In this document: positions 1-8,655 of the stretch, piece by piece
Position numbering within the stretch: position 1 is the first letter of the stretch
Layout of the letters: each line of letters begins with the position of its first letter
Source: Candidatus Cloacimonadota bacterium
GTDB lineage: Bacteria > Hydrothermota > E44-bin80
Reading direction: 5' to 3'
NCBI GenBank assembly: GCA_004375785.1
Contig: SOKM01000271.1
Coordinates: 1-15,812, forward strand
DNA: 15,812 bases
The notes under the pieces: generated by a model
Told to the model about the DNA's origin: nothing
Seen by the model: the letters and a program-made list of their open reading frames with translations, nothing else
Database searches by the model: none
Translations under genes and position numbers: made by a program

Positions 1-9
1 GGAGGAAAT

Positions 10-780
10 ATGAATATTTACAAAGTTGGTAGTTTTTATTTTCTTATTATTTTCAGTTTACTTGGTCTCATTTCAAATGGCTGTTTCTTCGGGACATTCC
101 AGACAGCAGAAACTCTGGGGGCAGGAAATGTTGGAAGCACTGCATATGTTATGGTCCCCACTTATGGTTTATTAGACACGTCAGTTACGGGAGAAGAGTT
201 TCTCGAGAGCGTAAGTGCAGGTGGATTTTTCCAGATAGGTGCAACAGACAATTTTGATGTTGGGCTTATTTTAAGTACAGCAGGGATAGGAGCTCAGGGA
301 AAACTTAGATTCACCCCTGGCACTCGTAAGTCAAGTAGAACTAAATCCGGAAGAACCCGTTCATCTGGAAGAAGACGTAGAAGAGGACGGTCCAGCAATC
401 CATTTGACGTAGCAACAGTCATCACTGTTAATTATAATCTATGGACAGGGGGGCTTCTTCCAAAGTTCGACCTTATCGGAAGTATTAGATTTAATGAGTT
501 TTTCTCGCTATACGGAGGAGGACAATTATTCTACATTGCAAATTTGGATTTGGATGAATCTCAATTTAATACAAAAATGAACAAAGAGGTGTATCTTGGT
601 ATTAACGTTCGGAGAAGTGAAAAGATTACTCCAGGATTGGATTGGATTCCGAGTTCACTCTATATTGAATTTGGCTATCCACTCGACCTCGAAGAAAAAG
701 CCATTCTGTTCGGTATAGGAATTGGTGGTGCAAATCTCCCTGCTCTCTTTGGCAGCTGCCTTGGAGCAATGGGAGATTGA
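10..780 (+). CDS. Exported beta-barrel-like protein with an arginine-rich insert
   Basis: The 256-residue protein starts at an ATG with a strong GGAGGA ribosome site at 1-6. Residues 5-25 are a hydrophobic export signal ending in ISNGC. Cys25 could be lipidated, but the -3 residue is Ser, so the lipobox is poor. The rest alternates glycine-rich and aromatic short strands (for example GGFFQIGATDNFDVGLIL near 71-88), as in outer-membrane beta-barrels or barrel-like lipoproteins. Residues about 105-130 are an Arg/Ser/Gly/Lys-rich stretch with RRRRRGR at its core, probably a loop between strands. The next gene begins 16 bases after the stop, so the two are probably co-transcribed. I recognise no named family. 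The surface location is inference. Confidence 0.8.
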   Translation: MNIYKVGSFYFLIIFSLLGLISNGCFFGTFQTAETLGAGNVGSTAYVMVPTYGLLDTSVTGEEFLESVSAGGFFQIGATDNFDVGLILSTAGIGAQGKLRFTPGTRKSSRTKSGRTRSSGRRRRRGRSSNPFDVATVITVNYNLWTGGLLPKFDLIGSIRFNEFFSLYGGGQLFYIANLDLDESQFNTKMNKEVYLGINVRRSEKITPGLDWIPSSLYIEFGYPLDLEEKAILFGIGIGGANLPALFGSCLGAMGD

Positions 781-795
781 TTCAAAGGAGAGAAA

Positions 796-1719
796 ATGGA
801 TGTTTGGAAATTCTTTAAGGCAGTTTTCCAAAGAACGAATAAGAACTGGAAACTTATTCTTGTGGAATTTGTCTCAACCCTTATTATGGTCCCTATCATT
901 CTATTAGGAATAATCATTCCCGTAATATTGATTGTAATTCCTGCTGCAACAAGTGGTTATGAGGTAGAGGATTTTATTCCTTTTATTGTGCATAACCTGG
1001 TATTTATACTTGTTGGTTTTCTTATCTTTCTTATCTTCCTTCTTGCTTCCCTTGTCTTATGGGCATTCGTTTCTGGTGGAGTAAGGGCTTCTCTGCTTGA
1101 AAACATCCTGAAAGAGAAAAAATTTGAGTTTAATACTTTTATAGCGAATGGTAAAAAATTCTTTGGAAGAATTGTCGGACTCTGGGCTTTAACAGGACTT
1201 ATCTTCTTTGCAATATTTATTATCCTTGGAGGACTTGGTACTTTGATATTCTTTCTATGCTTTAGCCTCTACGAAACCTCTGAAGTCGGTGCCATTCTTA
1301 TAGGAGTGCTGTCAGGTTTTATTATCTTCATTGTTTACTTTGTTACTGCGTTCCTCCTGGGGGTATTCTTAACCATTGCAAATACATATCTTATTGTTGA
1401 AGATGCAGAAGTGATTCCTTCTATGAAAGGTAGTATACGTTTTATAAAAAAATATCCTGGACACACCTTTCTTGTGGTCCTTTTCCTCTTTCTAATTGCT
1501 TTCGGCGTCGCCTTTGCTTACAACCTTATTACAATACCTGTAACAATGATTCCATATGTGGGAGCAATGTTTAGCTTTATTTTAGCGCCTGTCCAGATGG
1601 GAATAAATCTATATCTTGCTCTCTTTTCAATAACCGCTTACTTTATACTCTATTTGTGGAAAAAGGAAAAGATATCTTCGGATTTTCAAACCTCCACGGT
1701 TCCTGAAAAGACGATGTGA
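796..1719 (+). CDS. Polytopic inner-membrane protein, unknown function
   Basis: This 307-residue protein is dominated by about six hydrophobic segments, at roughly 25-50, 62-90, 127-157, 163-195, 223-247 and 250-288. The loop after the fourth segment (ANTYLIVEDAEVIPSMKGS, about 195-213) is typical of the loosely defined membrane proteins that resemble the membrane domain of glycerophosphodiester phosphodiesterases. No phosphodiesterase catalytic domain is present. An AAAGGAG ribosome site lies at 785-791, directly after the upstream gene, so the two form a pair. The last 34 bases overlap the 3' end of dapF on the other strand. The C-terminal tail after the last membrane segment is short and polar. 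Function cannot be assigned. Confidence 0.8.
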   Translation: MDVWKFFKAVFQRTNKNWKLILVEFVSTLIMVPIILLGIIIPVILIVIPAATSGYEVEDFIPFIVHNLVFILVGFLIFLIFLLASLVLWAFVSGGVRASLLENILKEKKFEFNTFIANGKKFFGRIVGLWALTGLIFFAIFIILGGLGTLIFFLCFSLYETSEVGAILIGVLSGFIIFIVYFVTAFLLGVFLTIANTYLIVEDAEVIPSMKGSIRFIKKYPGHTFLVVLFLFLIAFGVAFAYNLITIPVTMIPYVGAMFSFILAPVQMGINLYLALFSITAYFILYLWKKEKISSDFQTSTVPEKTM

Positions 1720-2489
1720 GTCTTTGCTAAAAGATAAGGGATTAATTTACTCTTTGTTTCTGTAAAAAAAACCTTAATGCTTTCCCCTGATTTTGGTATT
1801 ACATAAACAGGTGAATTAACCATTTTTCCCCTGTATGCTACAGCAGAGGAAGCAGCGGCACCAGTTCCACAGGAAAGCGTTTCGGTCTCTATTCCCCGTT
1901 CATATGTCCGAACAGTTAATCTATTCTTTTCATCTTTTCTAACGAAATTGACATTCGTTCCCTGAGGGCCAAATATTTTGAGATTTCTTACCCTTTTGCC
2001 TATTGTTAAAACATCGATTTTTTCAATATTTTCTGTAAAAATAACAATGTGTGGAACCCCCACCTTAAGGAAAAAGCAATCGGATGGTTTCCCTTCTATT
2101 TTGAGTCTTATTTTTCTTTTGAACTCACAAGGGGGTAATTCTACTTTTACAAAATTGGCTTTTAAGATTTCTACGTTATGGGTGGATGATTTTGACCTAA
2201 AGGAAAACTTACGGGACACAAAACCCTTTGAGTATACATAAAGTGCAGCACATCTTGCTCCATTCCCACACATCTCAGCTTCACCACCGTCTGCATTGTA
2301 ATACCTCATCAGAAACGGAAAATTATAGTCCTTTTCCAATATCAATATTCCATCGGCACCTACACCTTTCTTTCTCGAGCAGAGCTTTCTTTTTACCCGC
2401 TTTGTAAGATAGGAAATGTTTCCTTTCCTGTTGTCAATCAGGATAAAATCATTCCCTGAACCCTCTACTTTTGTAAAGTTGAACTTCAT
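1686..2489 (-). CDS. dapF: Diaminopimelate epimerase
   Basis: This cytoplasmic, cofactor-independent enzyme interconverts LL- and meso-diaminopimelate for lysine and peptidoglycan synthesis. The 267-residue length is near the family norm. The two catalytic cysteines of the family are visible in their motifs: Cys74 in EMCGNGARC and Cys207 in ETETLSCGTGA. Other family motifs are GSGNDF (10-15), NADGGEAE (65-72), GVPHIV (144-149) and GTNVNF (177-182). Its ATG overlaps the stop of the RND pump gene (ATGA, 2486-2489), implying translational coupling at the end of the efflux operon. Its 3' end overlaps the convergent membrane-protein gene by 34 bases. Nothing looks broken, so the enzyme is probably active. 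Its position after an efflux pump is unusual. Confidence 0.97.
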   Translation of the reverse strand: MKFNFTKVEGSGNDFILIDNRKGNISYLTKRVKRKLCSRKKGVGADGILILEKDYNFPFLMRYYNADGGEAEMCGNGARCAALYVYSKGFVSRKFSFRSKSSTHNVEILKANFVKVELPPCEFKRKIRLKIEGKPSDCFFLKVGVPHIVIFTENIEKIDVLTIGKRVRNLKIFGPQGTNVNFVRKDEKNRLTVRTYERGIETETLSCGTGAAASSAVAYRGKMVNSPVYVIPKSGESIKVFFTETKSKLIPYLLAKTHIVFSGTVEV

Positions 2490-5400
2490 TTTTGCGCAGT
2501 GCTCTTCTTCTCTCGCCTCTGTTCAAATACTATATAAAGGGTTGGTATAAAGACAAGGGTAAGGAAGGTTGAAACAAGGAGTCCACCTATGACAGCACGT
2601 GCCATCGGTGCCCTGAGTTCATTACCAGAACCGAGCCCGAGTGCCATAGGAATAAGCCCAAAACTGGTCGTCATAGCAGTCATTAGAATAGGTCTGAGTC
2701 TGACCCTGCCTGCTTCGATAACTGCTTCAAATAGAGGAATCCGCTGTTTCCTGCGAAGTTGGTTCGTGTAGTCAATGTAGACAATTGCATTATTTACGAC
2801 GATGCCACCAAGAAGGAGTACCCCTATGAGACTCTGCATATTTATCGTCGTGCCGGTAAAGAAAAGCATCCATAGAACGCCGATTAACGCAAGAGGGACG
2901 GTAAACATAATAATAAATGGTTCCTTGAACGATTCGAACTGTCCGACCATAATCATATAAACAAGGACAAGTGCAAGTAAAATAACGAAACGCAAATCAT
3001 TGAAAGATCTTTGCATTTCCTCAAAGCCACCACTCAATTCGAGTTCGAAATCAACTGGTACCCGAGTCTCATCAAGAATCTTCTGAACATCTCTTGCAAT
3101 ACTTCCCTGGTCTCTTCCCTCAATGTTCCCACTTATCGATACGATACGGAGATTGTCCTCATGTTCGATAACCACCGGTCCAACGGCAATAGTATCCTTG
3201 ACAAAATTTCGCAAAGGTACATCTCCATCTGGAGTAGTAATGGTCATTGCCCTTATTTTATGCAGATTATTTCGATACTTTTTATCGGTCATTATTCTAA
3301 TATCGTATTCATTTCCCTCTTCACGAAATTGGGTTGTCACAATACCTTCTATGCGAGAGCGCAGCACAGTTCCAATTTGAAGTGGAGTAAGGCCAAACTG
3401 GGCTGCCTTTTGACGGTCAATTATCAGCCGGTACTCGGGCTTTCCCTCACCAAGACTTGATTTAAGGTCAACGAGTCCCTCTACACCATTGAGTTTTCGC
3501 AATAATTCCTCTGTCAATAAACGCGCTTTGTCAATGTCATATCCGATAATCTTGACAACAATTGGTTTTCCGCCAAAGAATTCCTCCATTCCTCCTCCGC
3601 TGAAGTAAACCTTGAGACCGGGAATATTGCTAACCTTTGGCCGAAGGTCACGCATAATGTCCTTATCCGAGCGTTTACGATTTTCACGGTCAACAAGTTC
3701 CATATGAATCTGAGCTGAATGAGGTCCGCTTGTTCCCATAAATAGTGCCATAATACCCTTCCCAGAACCAATAGATGTTGCTAAAATATCTACTTCAGGA
3801 ACCTCTCTTAGAATTATCTCTTCCAGTTGAGTTATTGCCTTATCCGTTGTTTCTAAATTAGTTCCTACCGGCATCTCTGCTTTAATAATAATCTCACCCT
3901 CATCTGTCTCCGGGCTCATCTCGGTTCCAATGAATGGCACAAGAAAGAGACTAACGATAAATACTCCCAATGTACTTAAAATAACTGTTTTTCTGTGCTG
4001 TAATGCCCAGCCAATAATCCCTGTATACCTCTGCTCTATTTTCGTGTAAAAACCACTGAAACGCTGAGCCAACCCTTTTCCCCGTTCATATCTTTTTATT
4101 TTTAAAAACCGCGATGAAAGCATAGGCACAATCGTTAGTGCCACAATAAGAGATGAAATAAGTGCAAATGTTACGGTGAGAGCAAGTTCTCTAAAGAAAA
4201 ACGAGACGAATCCACTGACAAGAAGCAGAGGTAGAAAGACCGCAACGGTTGTCAGCGTTGATGCTGAAATTGCCATTCCAACCTCTTGTGTCCCTGCGCT
4301 TGCCGCTGCTCTGGCTTCTTTCCCTTGCTTTCTTTGTCTGAATATTGCTTCAAAAACAACAATTGCTGAATCAAGTACCATTCCAATCGCTACCGTCAAC
4401 CCCCCAAGTGAAATAGTGTTAAGACTCATCCCGGCAATATACATAAGAAACAGAGCGAAGAAAATGGTTATAGGGATAGTTACTGCAACATAGAGTGTAG
4501 AGCGAAAATTCCCGAAAAAAAGGAAGAGAATAAAGATAGCAAGGAATGCTCCAATAATGAGGGTGTTGAGCGTACTTCTTACTGATTTTGTAATAAAATC
4601 AGCTTGATTAAATATAATGTCAATCTTCACACCAGGCGGTAATTCTTTTCCTATCCTATCCAGTTTTTTAATTACGTTATTACTCACTGCAACTGTATTG
4701 GCATCGGCTCTTTTCTGCACAAATCCCCAGATTGACTGAACACCATTTGTTCTTGAAATAGATGTTTGCTCTGCAGATTGCGAACTTATATCTGCAATGT
4801 GTGAAAGAAGGATTGGTATCCCATTTTTGTATCCAATAACAGTTTTTTCAATATCATCAATATCCCTGTACTGTCCCACAGTCCGAAGAATATAAACCCT
4901 CTGCCCGTCTTCGACATTACCAAGGGGGTAGTTTACGTTCTGCATCCTCAAAATTCCCATAATCTGCTCAGGGGTGATACCGGTCCCTTTTAATTTGAGA
5001 GGGTCCAGTTTTATCTGAACTTCTTTTATTTCCTCGCCCATATTAAATGAACTGGCTACACCACCCACTCGCTGAAGTTTATCAGAAATCTCATCTGCAA
5101 TTTTATTCAATTCAAGTTGGTCAATCTCTCCCAGAATGTTATACATAATGACTGGCTGCTGGGAAATGTCAAATTTGAAAATTAATGGATTTTCAGCAGC
5201 ATCAGGGAAAAAGGGCATTGCAATTCCCAATTTATCTCTTACATCATTCGCAGCTGCATCAAGGTCGGTTCCCCACTCAAAGTTAAGCATTATCATTGAG
5301 GTATTCTCCGAAGTAGTGGATGTTATTTTATCCAGATTGTTTACCGTACCTAAAAGCCTTTCGAGAGCCTCGGTTATTTCTGTCTCTATCTCCTCGGGAC

Positions 5401-5563
5401 CTGCGCCAGGATAACCCGTCATAACCATAATCATTGGAAAGCTCATATTCGGGAACAGGTCAACCGGTAATTTGGTAAGGGAAATAAACCCAAAGATAAT
5501 AAATGCTAAGAAAAGCATTGAAACAGCTAAAGGTCTGTTTATAGATACATCCGTAATCTTCAT
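2486..5563 (-). CDS. RND-family efflux pump, inner-membrane subunit (AcrB/HAE-like)
   Basis: The 1025-residue protein has the full AcrB-like plan: TM1 at about 11-30, a large periplasmic loop (about 31-330), a TM2-7 block (about 331-560), a second periplasmic loop, and a C-terminal TM8-12 block. The N-terminus (SINRPLAVSM) and PVDLFPNMSFP are typical. In TM4 the usual Asp-Asp pair reads GMVLDSAIVV: Asp398 is kept and the neighbour is Ser399. The TM10 Lys region reads GIVVNNAIVYID, with Asn in place of Lys. This pairing suggests an RND subgroup with a rearranged proton relay rather than a dead pump. The gene sits between the adaptor and dapF, 34 bases after the adaptor stop, with an AGGAG ribosome site. 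The substrate is unknown; drugs, lipids or metabolites are all possible. Confidence 0.95.
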   Translation of the reverse strand: MKITDVSINRPLAVSMLFLAFIIFGFISLTKLPVDLFPNMSFPMIMVMTGYPGAGPEEIETEITEALERLLGTVNNLDKITSTTSENTSMIMLNFEWGTDLDAAANDVRDKLGIAMPFFPDAAENPLIFKFDISQQPVIMYNILGEIDQLELNKIADEISDKLQRVGGVASSFNMGEEIKEVQIKLDPLKLKGTGITPEQIMGILRMQNVNYPLGNVEDGQRVYILRTVGQYRDIDDIEKTVIGYKNGIPILLSHIADISSQSAEQTSISRTNGVQSIWGFVQKRADANTVAVSNNVIKKLDRIGKELPPGVKIDIIFNQADFITKSVRSTLNTLIIGAFLAIFILFLFFGNFRSTLYVAVTIPITIFFALFLMYIAGMSLNTISLGGLTVAIGMVLDSAIVVFEAIFRQRKQGKEARAAASAGTQEVGMAISASTLTTVAVFLPLLLVSGFVSFFFRELALTVTFALISSLIVALTIVPMLSSRFLKIKRYERGKGLAQRFSGFYTKIEQRYTGIIGWALQHRKTVILSTLGVFIVSLFLVPFIGTEMSPETDEGEIIIKAEMPVGTNLETTDKAITQLEEIILREVPEVDILATSIGSGKGIMALFMGTSGPHSAQIHMELVDRENRKRSDKDIMRDLRPKVSNIPGLKVYFSGGGMEEFFGGKPIVVKIIGYDIDKARLLTEELLRKLNGVEGLVDLKSSLGEGKPEYRLIIDRQKAAQFGLTPLQIGTVLRSRIEGIVTTQFREEGNEYDIRIMTDKKYRNNLHKIRAMTITTPDGDVPLRNFVKDTIAVGPVVIEHEDNLRIVSISGNIEGRDQGSIARDVQKILDETRVPVDFELELSGGFEEMQRSFNDLRFVILLALVLVYMIMVGQFESFKEPFIIMFTVPLALIGVLWMLFFTGTTINMQSLIGVLLLGGIVVNNAIVYIDYTNQLRRKQRIPLFEAVIEAGRVRLRPILMTAMTTSFGLIPMALGLGSGNELRAPMARAVIGGLLVSTFLTLVFIPTLYIVFEQRREKKSTAQK

Positions 5564-5597
5564 GGTGTGCTCCTATTACAATTATTCATTCCCTAAT

Positions 5598-6482
5598 TTA
5601 TGGCTTTCTTACAATGGGATTTACCTTCTCACCACCAGAAAGTCGTTCCTGACCAATAACTACAATCTTCTCACCCATCTCTAAACCCTCAATAATTTCT
5701 ATATTATCATTCCCTCTAACACCCACAGATACCTCTCTTCGTTCTGCAATGCTATCATTTACAACGAAGATAAATCCTTTTAAGTAAGCATCCTTCGGAA
5801 TCATAAGGACTCCGGTTTTCTCTCCAAGATTGATCCGAACTCTTGCAGTCATTCCAGGCTTTAATTTTCTCTCAGGATTGTCAATTATTGCTTTTACACT
5901 TACAGTACGAGTTCCTTCATCAATAACAGGACTTATCTCCGTAACCTTTGCTTTAAATGTTTCCCCTGGCAAACCATCATTTTCAACAAAAACGTTGCTG
6001 CTTTTGCTGATGCAATCTATGTCAGTCTCTGCAATATTAAATGATACCTTTACAAGAGAATAATCCACCACCTCTGCTACTGCTGTTTGAGGTGAGACCA
6101 TTGAGCCGACATCAACCATTATTGCTGAAATATTTCCGGAAATAGGTGATTTAATAAACCCTTCTTCGTACTTAAAACCTATTGATTCGTTTCTAACTGC
6201 CATTATCCTGCTATTTTTATAAACATGCGAACCTTCTTGTACCATTATGCGTGTAATCCGTCCCATTGTTTCTGGAAAAACTTCGGCTCTTTTTTTTGCC
6301 TTTATCGTTCCTAATACCTCGCATGAACTTATGACATCTCCTTTGATTACCTCTGTTACTTCAACTGGAAGGGGACGTTCTTTAGTCTCATTCCTTTGTG
6401 CCCCTCTTGAACACTGCATCCTGAGAAATACCAGAGCGAGCATAACGATAATTATTATAACGATAATTATAACTTTGCGCAT
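5598..6482 (-). CDS. RND periplasmic adaptor (membrane fusion protein), hairpin-less
   Basis: This 294-residue adaptor would link the RND pump to the outer-membrane factor. An N-terminal hydrophobic anchor (about 3-20) precedes the periplasmic part. The two halves of the lipoyl/barrel-sandwich domain are visible at about 66-96 (ETMGRITRIMVQEGSHV) and 107-135 (FIKSPISGNISAIMVDVG). A beta-barrel (about 145-215) and a membrane-proximal domain (about 225-290, with GLEMGEKIVV) follow. Only about ten residues separate the lipoyl halves, so the long alpha-helical hairpin that usually touches TolC is missing. Cys24 follows the anchor, but no good lipobox is visible. The ATG has a GGAGGA site at 6486-6491. 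The stop of the TolC-like gene directly abuts this start, so the two are co-transcribed. Confidence 0.93.
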   Translation of the reverse strand: MRKVIIIVIIIIVMLALVFLRMQCSRGAQRNETKERPLPVEVTEVIKGDVISSCEVLGTIKAKKRAEVFPETMGRITRIMVQEGSHVYKNSRIMAVRNESIGFKYEEGFIKSPISGNISAIMVDVGSMVSPQTAVAEVVDYSLVKVSFNIAETDIDCISKSSNVFVENDGLPGETFKAKVTEISPVIDEGTRTVSVKAIIDNPERKLKPGMTARVRINLGEKTGVLMIPKDAYLKGFIFVVNDSIAERREVSVGVRGNDNIEIIEGLEMGEKIVVIGQERLSGGEKVNPIVRKP

Positions 6483-7757
6483 TTATTCCTCCTTGCCGAT
6501 TGCTTTGTACAAAGCAGCTCGTGCAGAATGATAATTTTTCAATGCTTCAAGATAGATTGTCTTTGCCTGTGTCTGAACAAGTTGAGTATCCAGATATTCA
6601 AGATTGGTAACAAGACCATTTCTATACCTTTTTTCAATTATTTCAAATGCCTTTTTTGCCTGACTTACATTTTCACGTGCGGCAGCAATTCCTTGTTTTG
6701 CTGTTTGAAGGTTCATATACGCCTGTTTCACTTCAACGGTTATGGCTTTTTCAAGATTTTCCTTCGCCAATTCCACTTCTCTCAGTACCAGCAATGCCTC
6801 CTCGTACTGATACCGCGTTTTAAGTCCCGAGAATATGGGAAATTGGAAGCCAACATTGAATGTGAGATTTGTACCCCAGTCGTCTCCGCCAAAGCTAAAT
6901 GGTTTTTTGCGTTCATACGTTGCACCAGCAACAAGCGCTGGGAACATTGCCTTCCCAGCAATACCGCGAGCCCGATCAGCAATTCTCTCAAAATTCTTGA
7001 GATTTTTTAACTCAATTCTATTCTCACGCGCTTCATTAATCAATTCATCGACATCGTAAACCTCCTCAACCACCTTCAAATCACCAGAGAGCTCAAACTC
7101 GACATCCAATTCCAAGCCTAAAAGCAATTTAAATCCTTCTTTCGCCAGGTTCAGTCCATTTTCTAACTCAATCACCTGCTGCAGCAAATTAGCCACCTGG
7201 ACCTGAGAGCGGAGCAGCTCAAATTGTGGCACAAGGCCCGCCTTGTACCGTTTCCTAACTGCTTCCTCATGCCTTTTTAACTGTGTGAGGCTTTCCCTGG
7301 AAAGCCCTACCATCTCTTCAAGAATCAAAAGCCCGTAAAATGCATCGGTGATGGTATATCGAACTTCTTGCTGTTTTCGTCTCAAAGTGAGCTCGGCAAT
7401 CTCTGTTTGTATTTCTGTAATCTTGTAAGCATTGTATAGTTTTCCCCAGGCAAAGAGAACTTGCTGCAGTGAAACTGAAACACTATAATTCCTGTGCTGT
7501 CCCATCGGTATCGGCATGCCATCGAACTCAAAGACAGGGACGTCGCTGATGTACGCAAAATATCCATTTATTGAAAGCGACGGATAGTATGCGGAGAGCG
7601 CTTCTCCAATATGAGTCTTTGACTTTTCCAAATTTATTGTTAATTGTTCTATTCCAGGATTGTTTCTCAATCCATAATCTACTGATTTGTCAAGAGTAAA
7701 ATGGAGGGTATCACCTGCAGTAATACTTATAAGACAGAAAAAGAGAATTATGTGCAT
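6483..7757 (-). CDS. TolC-family outer-membrane efflux factor
   Basis: This 424-residue protein would form the trimeric outer-membrane channel and periplasmic tunnel of the efflux system. Residues 1-15 are a short signal peptide. The remainder shows the internal two-fold OEP repeat: long Leu/Glu/Lys/Gln-rich helices such as AVRKRYKAGLVPQFELLRSQ (about 165-190) and its second-half counterpart, containing EKRYRNGLVTNLEYLD, near the C-terminus. The paired RYKAGLV and RYRNGLV motifs are diagnostic of the family. A GGGAGG ribosome site lies four bases before the ATG. It is the second gene of the operon, 43 bases after the small outer-membrane protein gene. It looks intact. Confidence 0.95.
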   Translation of the reverse strand: MHIILFFCLISITAGDTLHFTLDKSVDYGLRNNPGIEQLTINLEKSKTHIGEALSAYYPSLSINGYFAYISDVPVFEFDGMPIPMGQHRNYSVSVSLQQVLFAWGKLYNAYKITEIQTEIAELTLRRKQQEVRYTITDAFYGLLILEEMVGLSRESLTQLKRHEEAVRKRYKAGLVPQFELLRSQVQVANLLQQVIELENGLNLAKEGFKLLLGLELDVEFELSGDLKVVEEVYDVDELINEARENRIELKNLKNFERIADRARGIAGKAMFPALVAGATYERKKPFSFGGDDWGTNLTFNVGFQFPIFSGLKTRYQYEEALLVLREVELAKENLEKAITVEVKQAYMNLQTAKQGIAAARENVSQAKKAFEIIEKRYRNGLVTNLEYLDTQLVQTQAKTIYLEALKNYHSARAALYKAIGKEE

Positions 7758-7800
7758 TGCGCCTCCCTAAATTTTGGCACCTTTACGTCATTCAATTTTT

Positions 7801-8391
7801 TCATCGTATCTTAAAATTCACACCTATGCCATTCTCCCAGATTTTTTCATCTTTATCAAAATAACCGTATTTATAAATGTTTGAACTTGCTATGTAGTTG
7901 TAGCGGGTTACAAACTCCAGTCCAATAAAGCGATTTACTTTTAATCGCACTGTCACCCCCCCTACAAAACCAATATCTTTTTCATTCATCTTCCCACCGT
8001 CAGAAATAACAACCACCTCGCCATCAGAGAACCCCTTCCAGAGATAGAGTCCAAAACCTGTCTCCATTGAGAGAGTAAACCAGTGTATATCCATAAAAGG
8101 CAAAAGATCAAAGCTCGTGCAGAGCGTAATCGGAATATATTCAAAATCATAAGATACCGACTCAACAGGCGCATCATATCTAATCTTGCTCCCTCGAAGT
8201 TTCAATCCAATGTGTGGGAGAAAACCGGTTATTCCAACCTCACCACCGAGACTCCACTCTCCTTTCGAATCCTCATCATCCATATAGAGCAAATATGAGG
8301 AGTAATAAGGACCAAGAGAAATATTTATCTTCGCTTCCACACGGTTGAGAAGGCTCAGCACAAATACGATACAAAAAAAGATTCGCAACAT
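7801..8391 (-). CDS. Small outer-membrane beta-barrel-like protein, first gene of the efflux operon
   Basis: This 196-residue protein has a clear cleavable signal peptide (about 1-20, ending NRVEA). Alternating amphipathic strands rich in Gly, Tyr and Phe follow, such as GEVGITGFLPHIGLKLRGS and METGFGLYLW, typical of an eight- to ten-stranded outer-membrane barrel. It ends in GVNFKIR, without the classical C-terminal Phe. A GGGAGA ribosome site precedes the ATG. It lies 43 bases upstream of the TolC-like gene on the same strand and probably leads the operon. It could be an accessory outer-membrane component or just a linked porin-like protein. No named family is recognised. Confidence 0.75.
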   Translation of the reverse strand: MLRIFFCIVFVLSLLNRVEAKINISLGPYYSSYLLYMDDEDSKGEWSLGGEVGITGFLPHIGLKLRGSKIRYDAPVESVSYDFEYIPITLCTSFDLLPFMDIHWFTLSMETGFGLYLWKGFSDGEVVVISDGGKMNEKDIGFVGGVTVRLKVNRFIGLEFVTRYNYIASSNIYKYGYFDKDEKIWENGIGVNFKIR

Positions 8392-8421
8392 CCTATCTCC
8401 CTTTTTTTCTTCTCTTTATTT

Positions 8422-8451
8422 ATTCTACTCAAACTCTCATTCCTGCGTCAG
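8422..8451 (-). promoter_or_regulatory. Tentative promoter of the efflux/dapF operon
   Basis: On the minus strand CTGACG (8446-8451) is followed after 18 bases by TAGAAT (8422-8427), giving a 5/6 match to the -10 consensus and a weak -35. It lies about 30 bases upstream of the first gene of the operon. Confidence 0.3.
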
Positions 8452-8592
8452 CTATACTCAAAAATCAAGACCTTATTGAAGTGATTAACTGTCACTTCCA
8501 GAGTTAAAAAAATAATGATACACTATAGTATAAAAGTATCTATTTTGCAAGTTTAAAATAAATCTTTGACAGTTCATTCCTCATTTTTTTCC

Positions 8593-8621
8593 TCGACAAA
8601 TAATCGGTTTTATATTATATT
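8593..8621 (+). promoter_or_regulatory. Sigma-70-type promoter of the thiamine-binding gene
   Basis: TCGACA (8593-8598) and TATATT (8616-8621) are separated by 17 bases. Each is one mismatch from consensus. Transcription would start near 8628, leaving a leader of about 28 bases with the AAGGAGG site at 8645-8651. That leader is too short to hold a TPP riboswitch. Confidence 0.55.
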
Positions 8622-8655
8622 AATAATTAGACAACATTGAAAAAAAGGAGGTATT

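Noticed and set aside
3011..3460. 149-codon plus-strand frame inside the RND gene
   Set aside because: It is a shadow of a clearly coding 1025-residue protein. It has no ribosome site or recognisable domain.
8392..8655. Possible TPP riboswitch upstream of the thiamine-binding gene
   Set aside because: No THI-box core is seen, and the promoter leaves only about 28 bases of leader.
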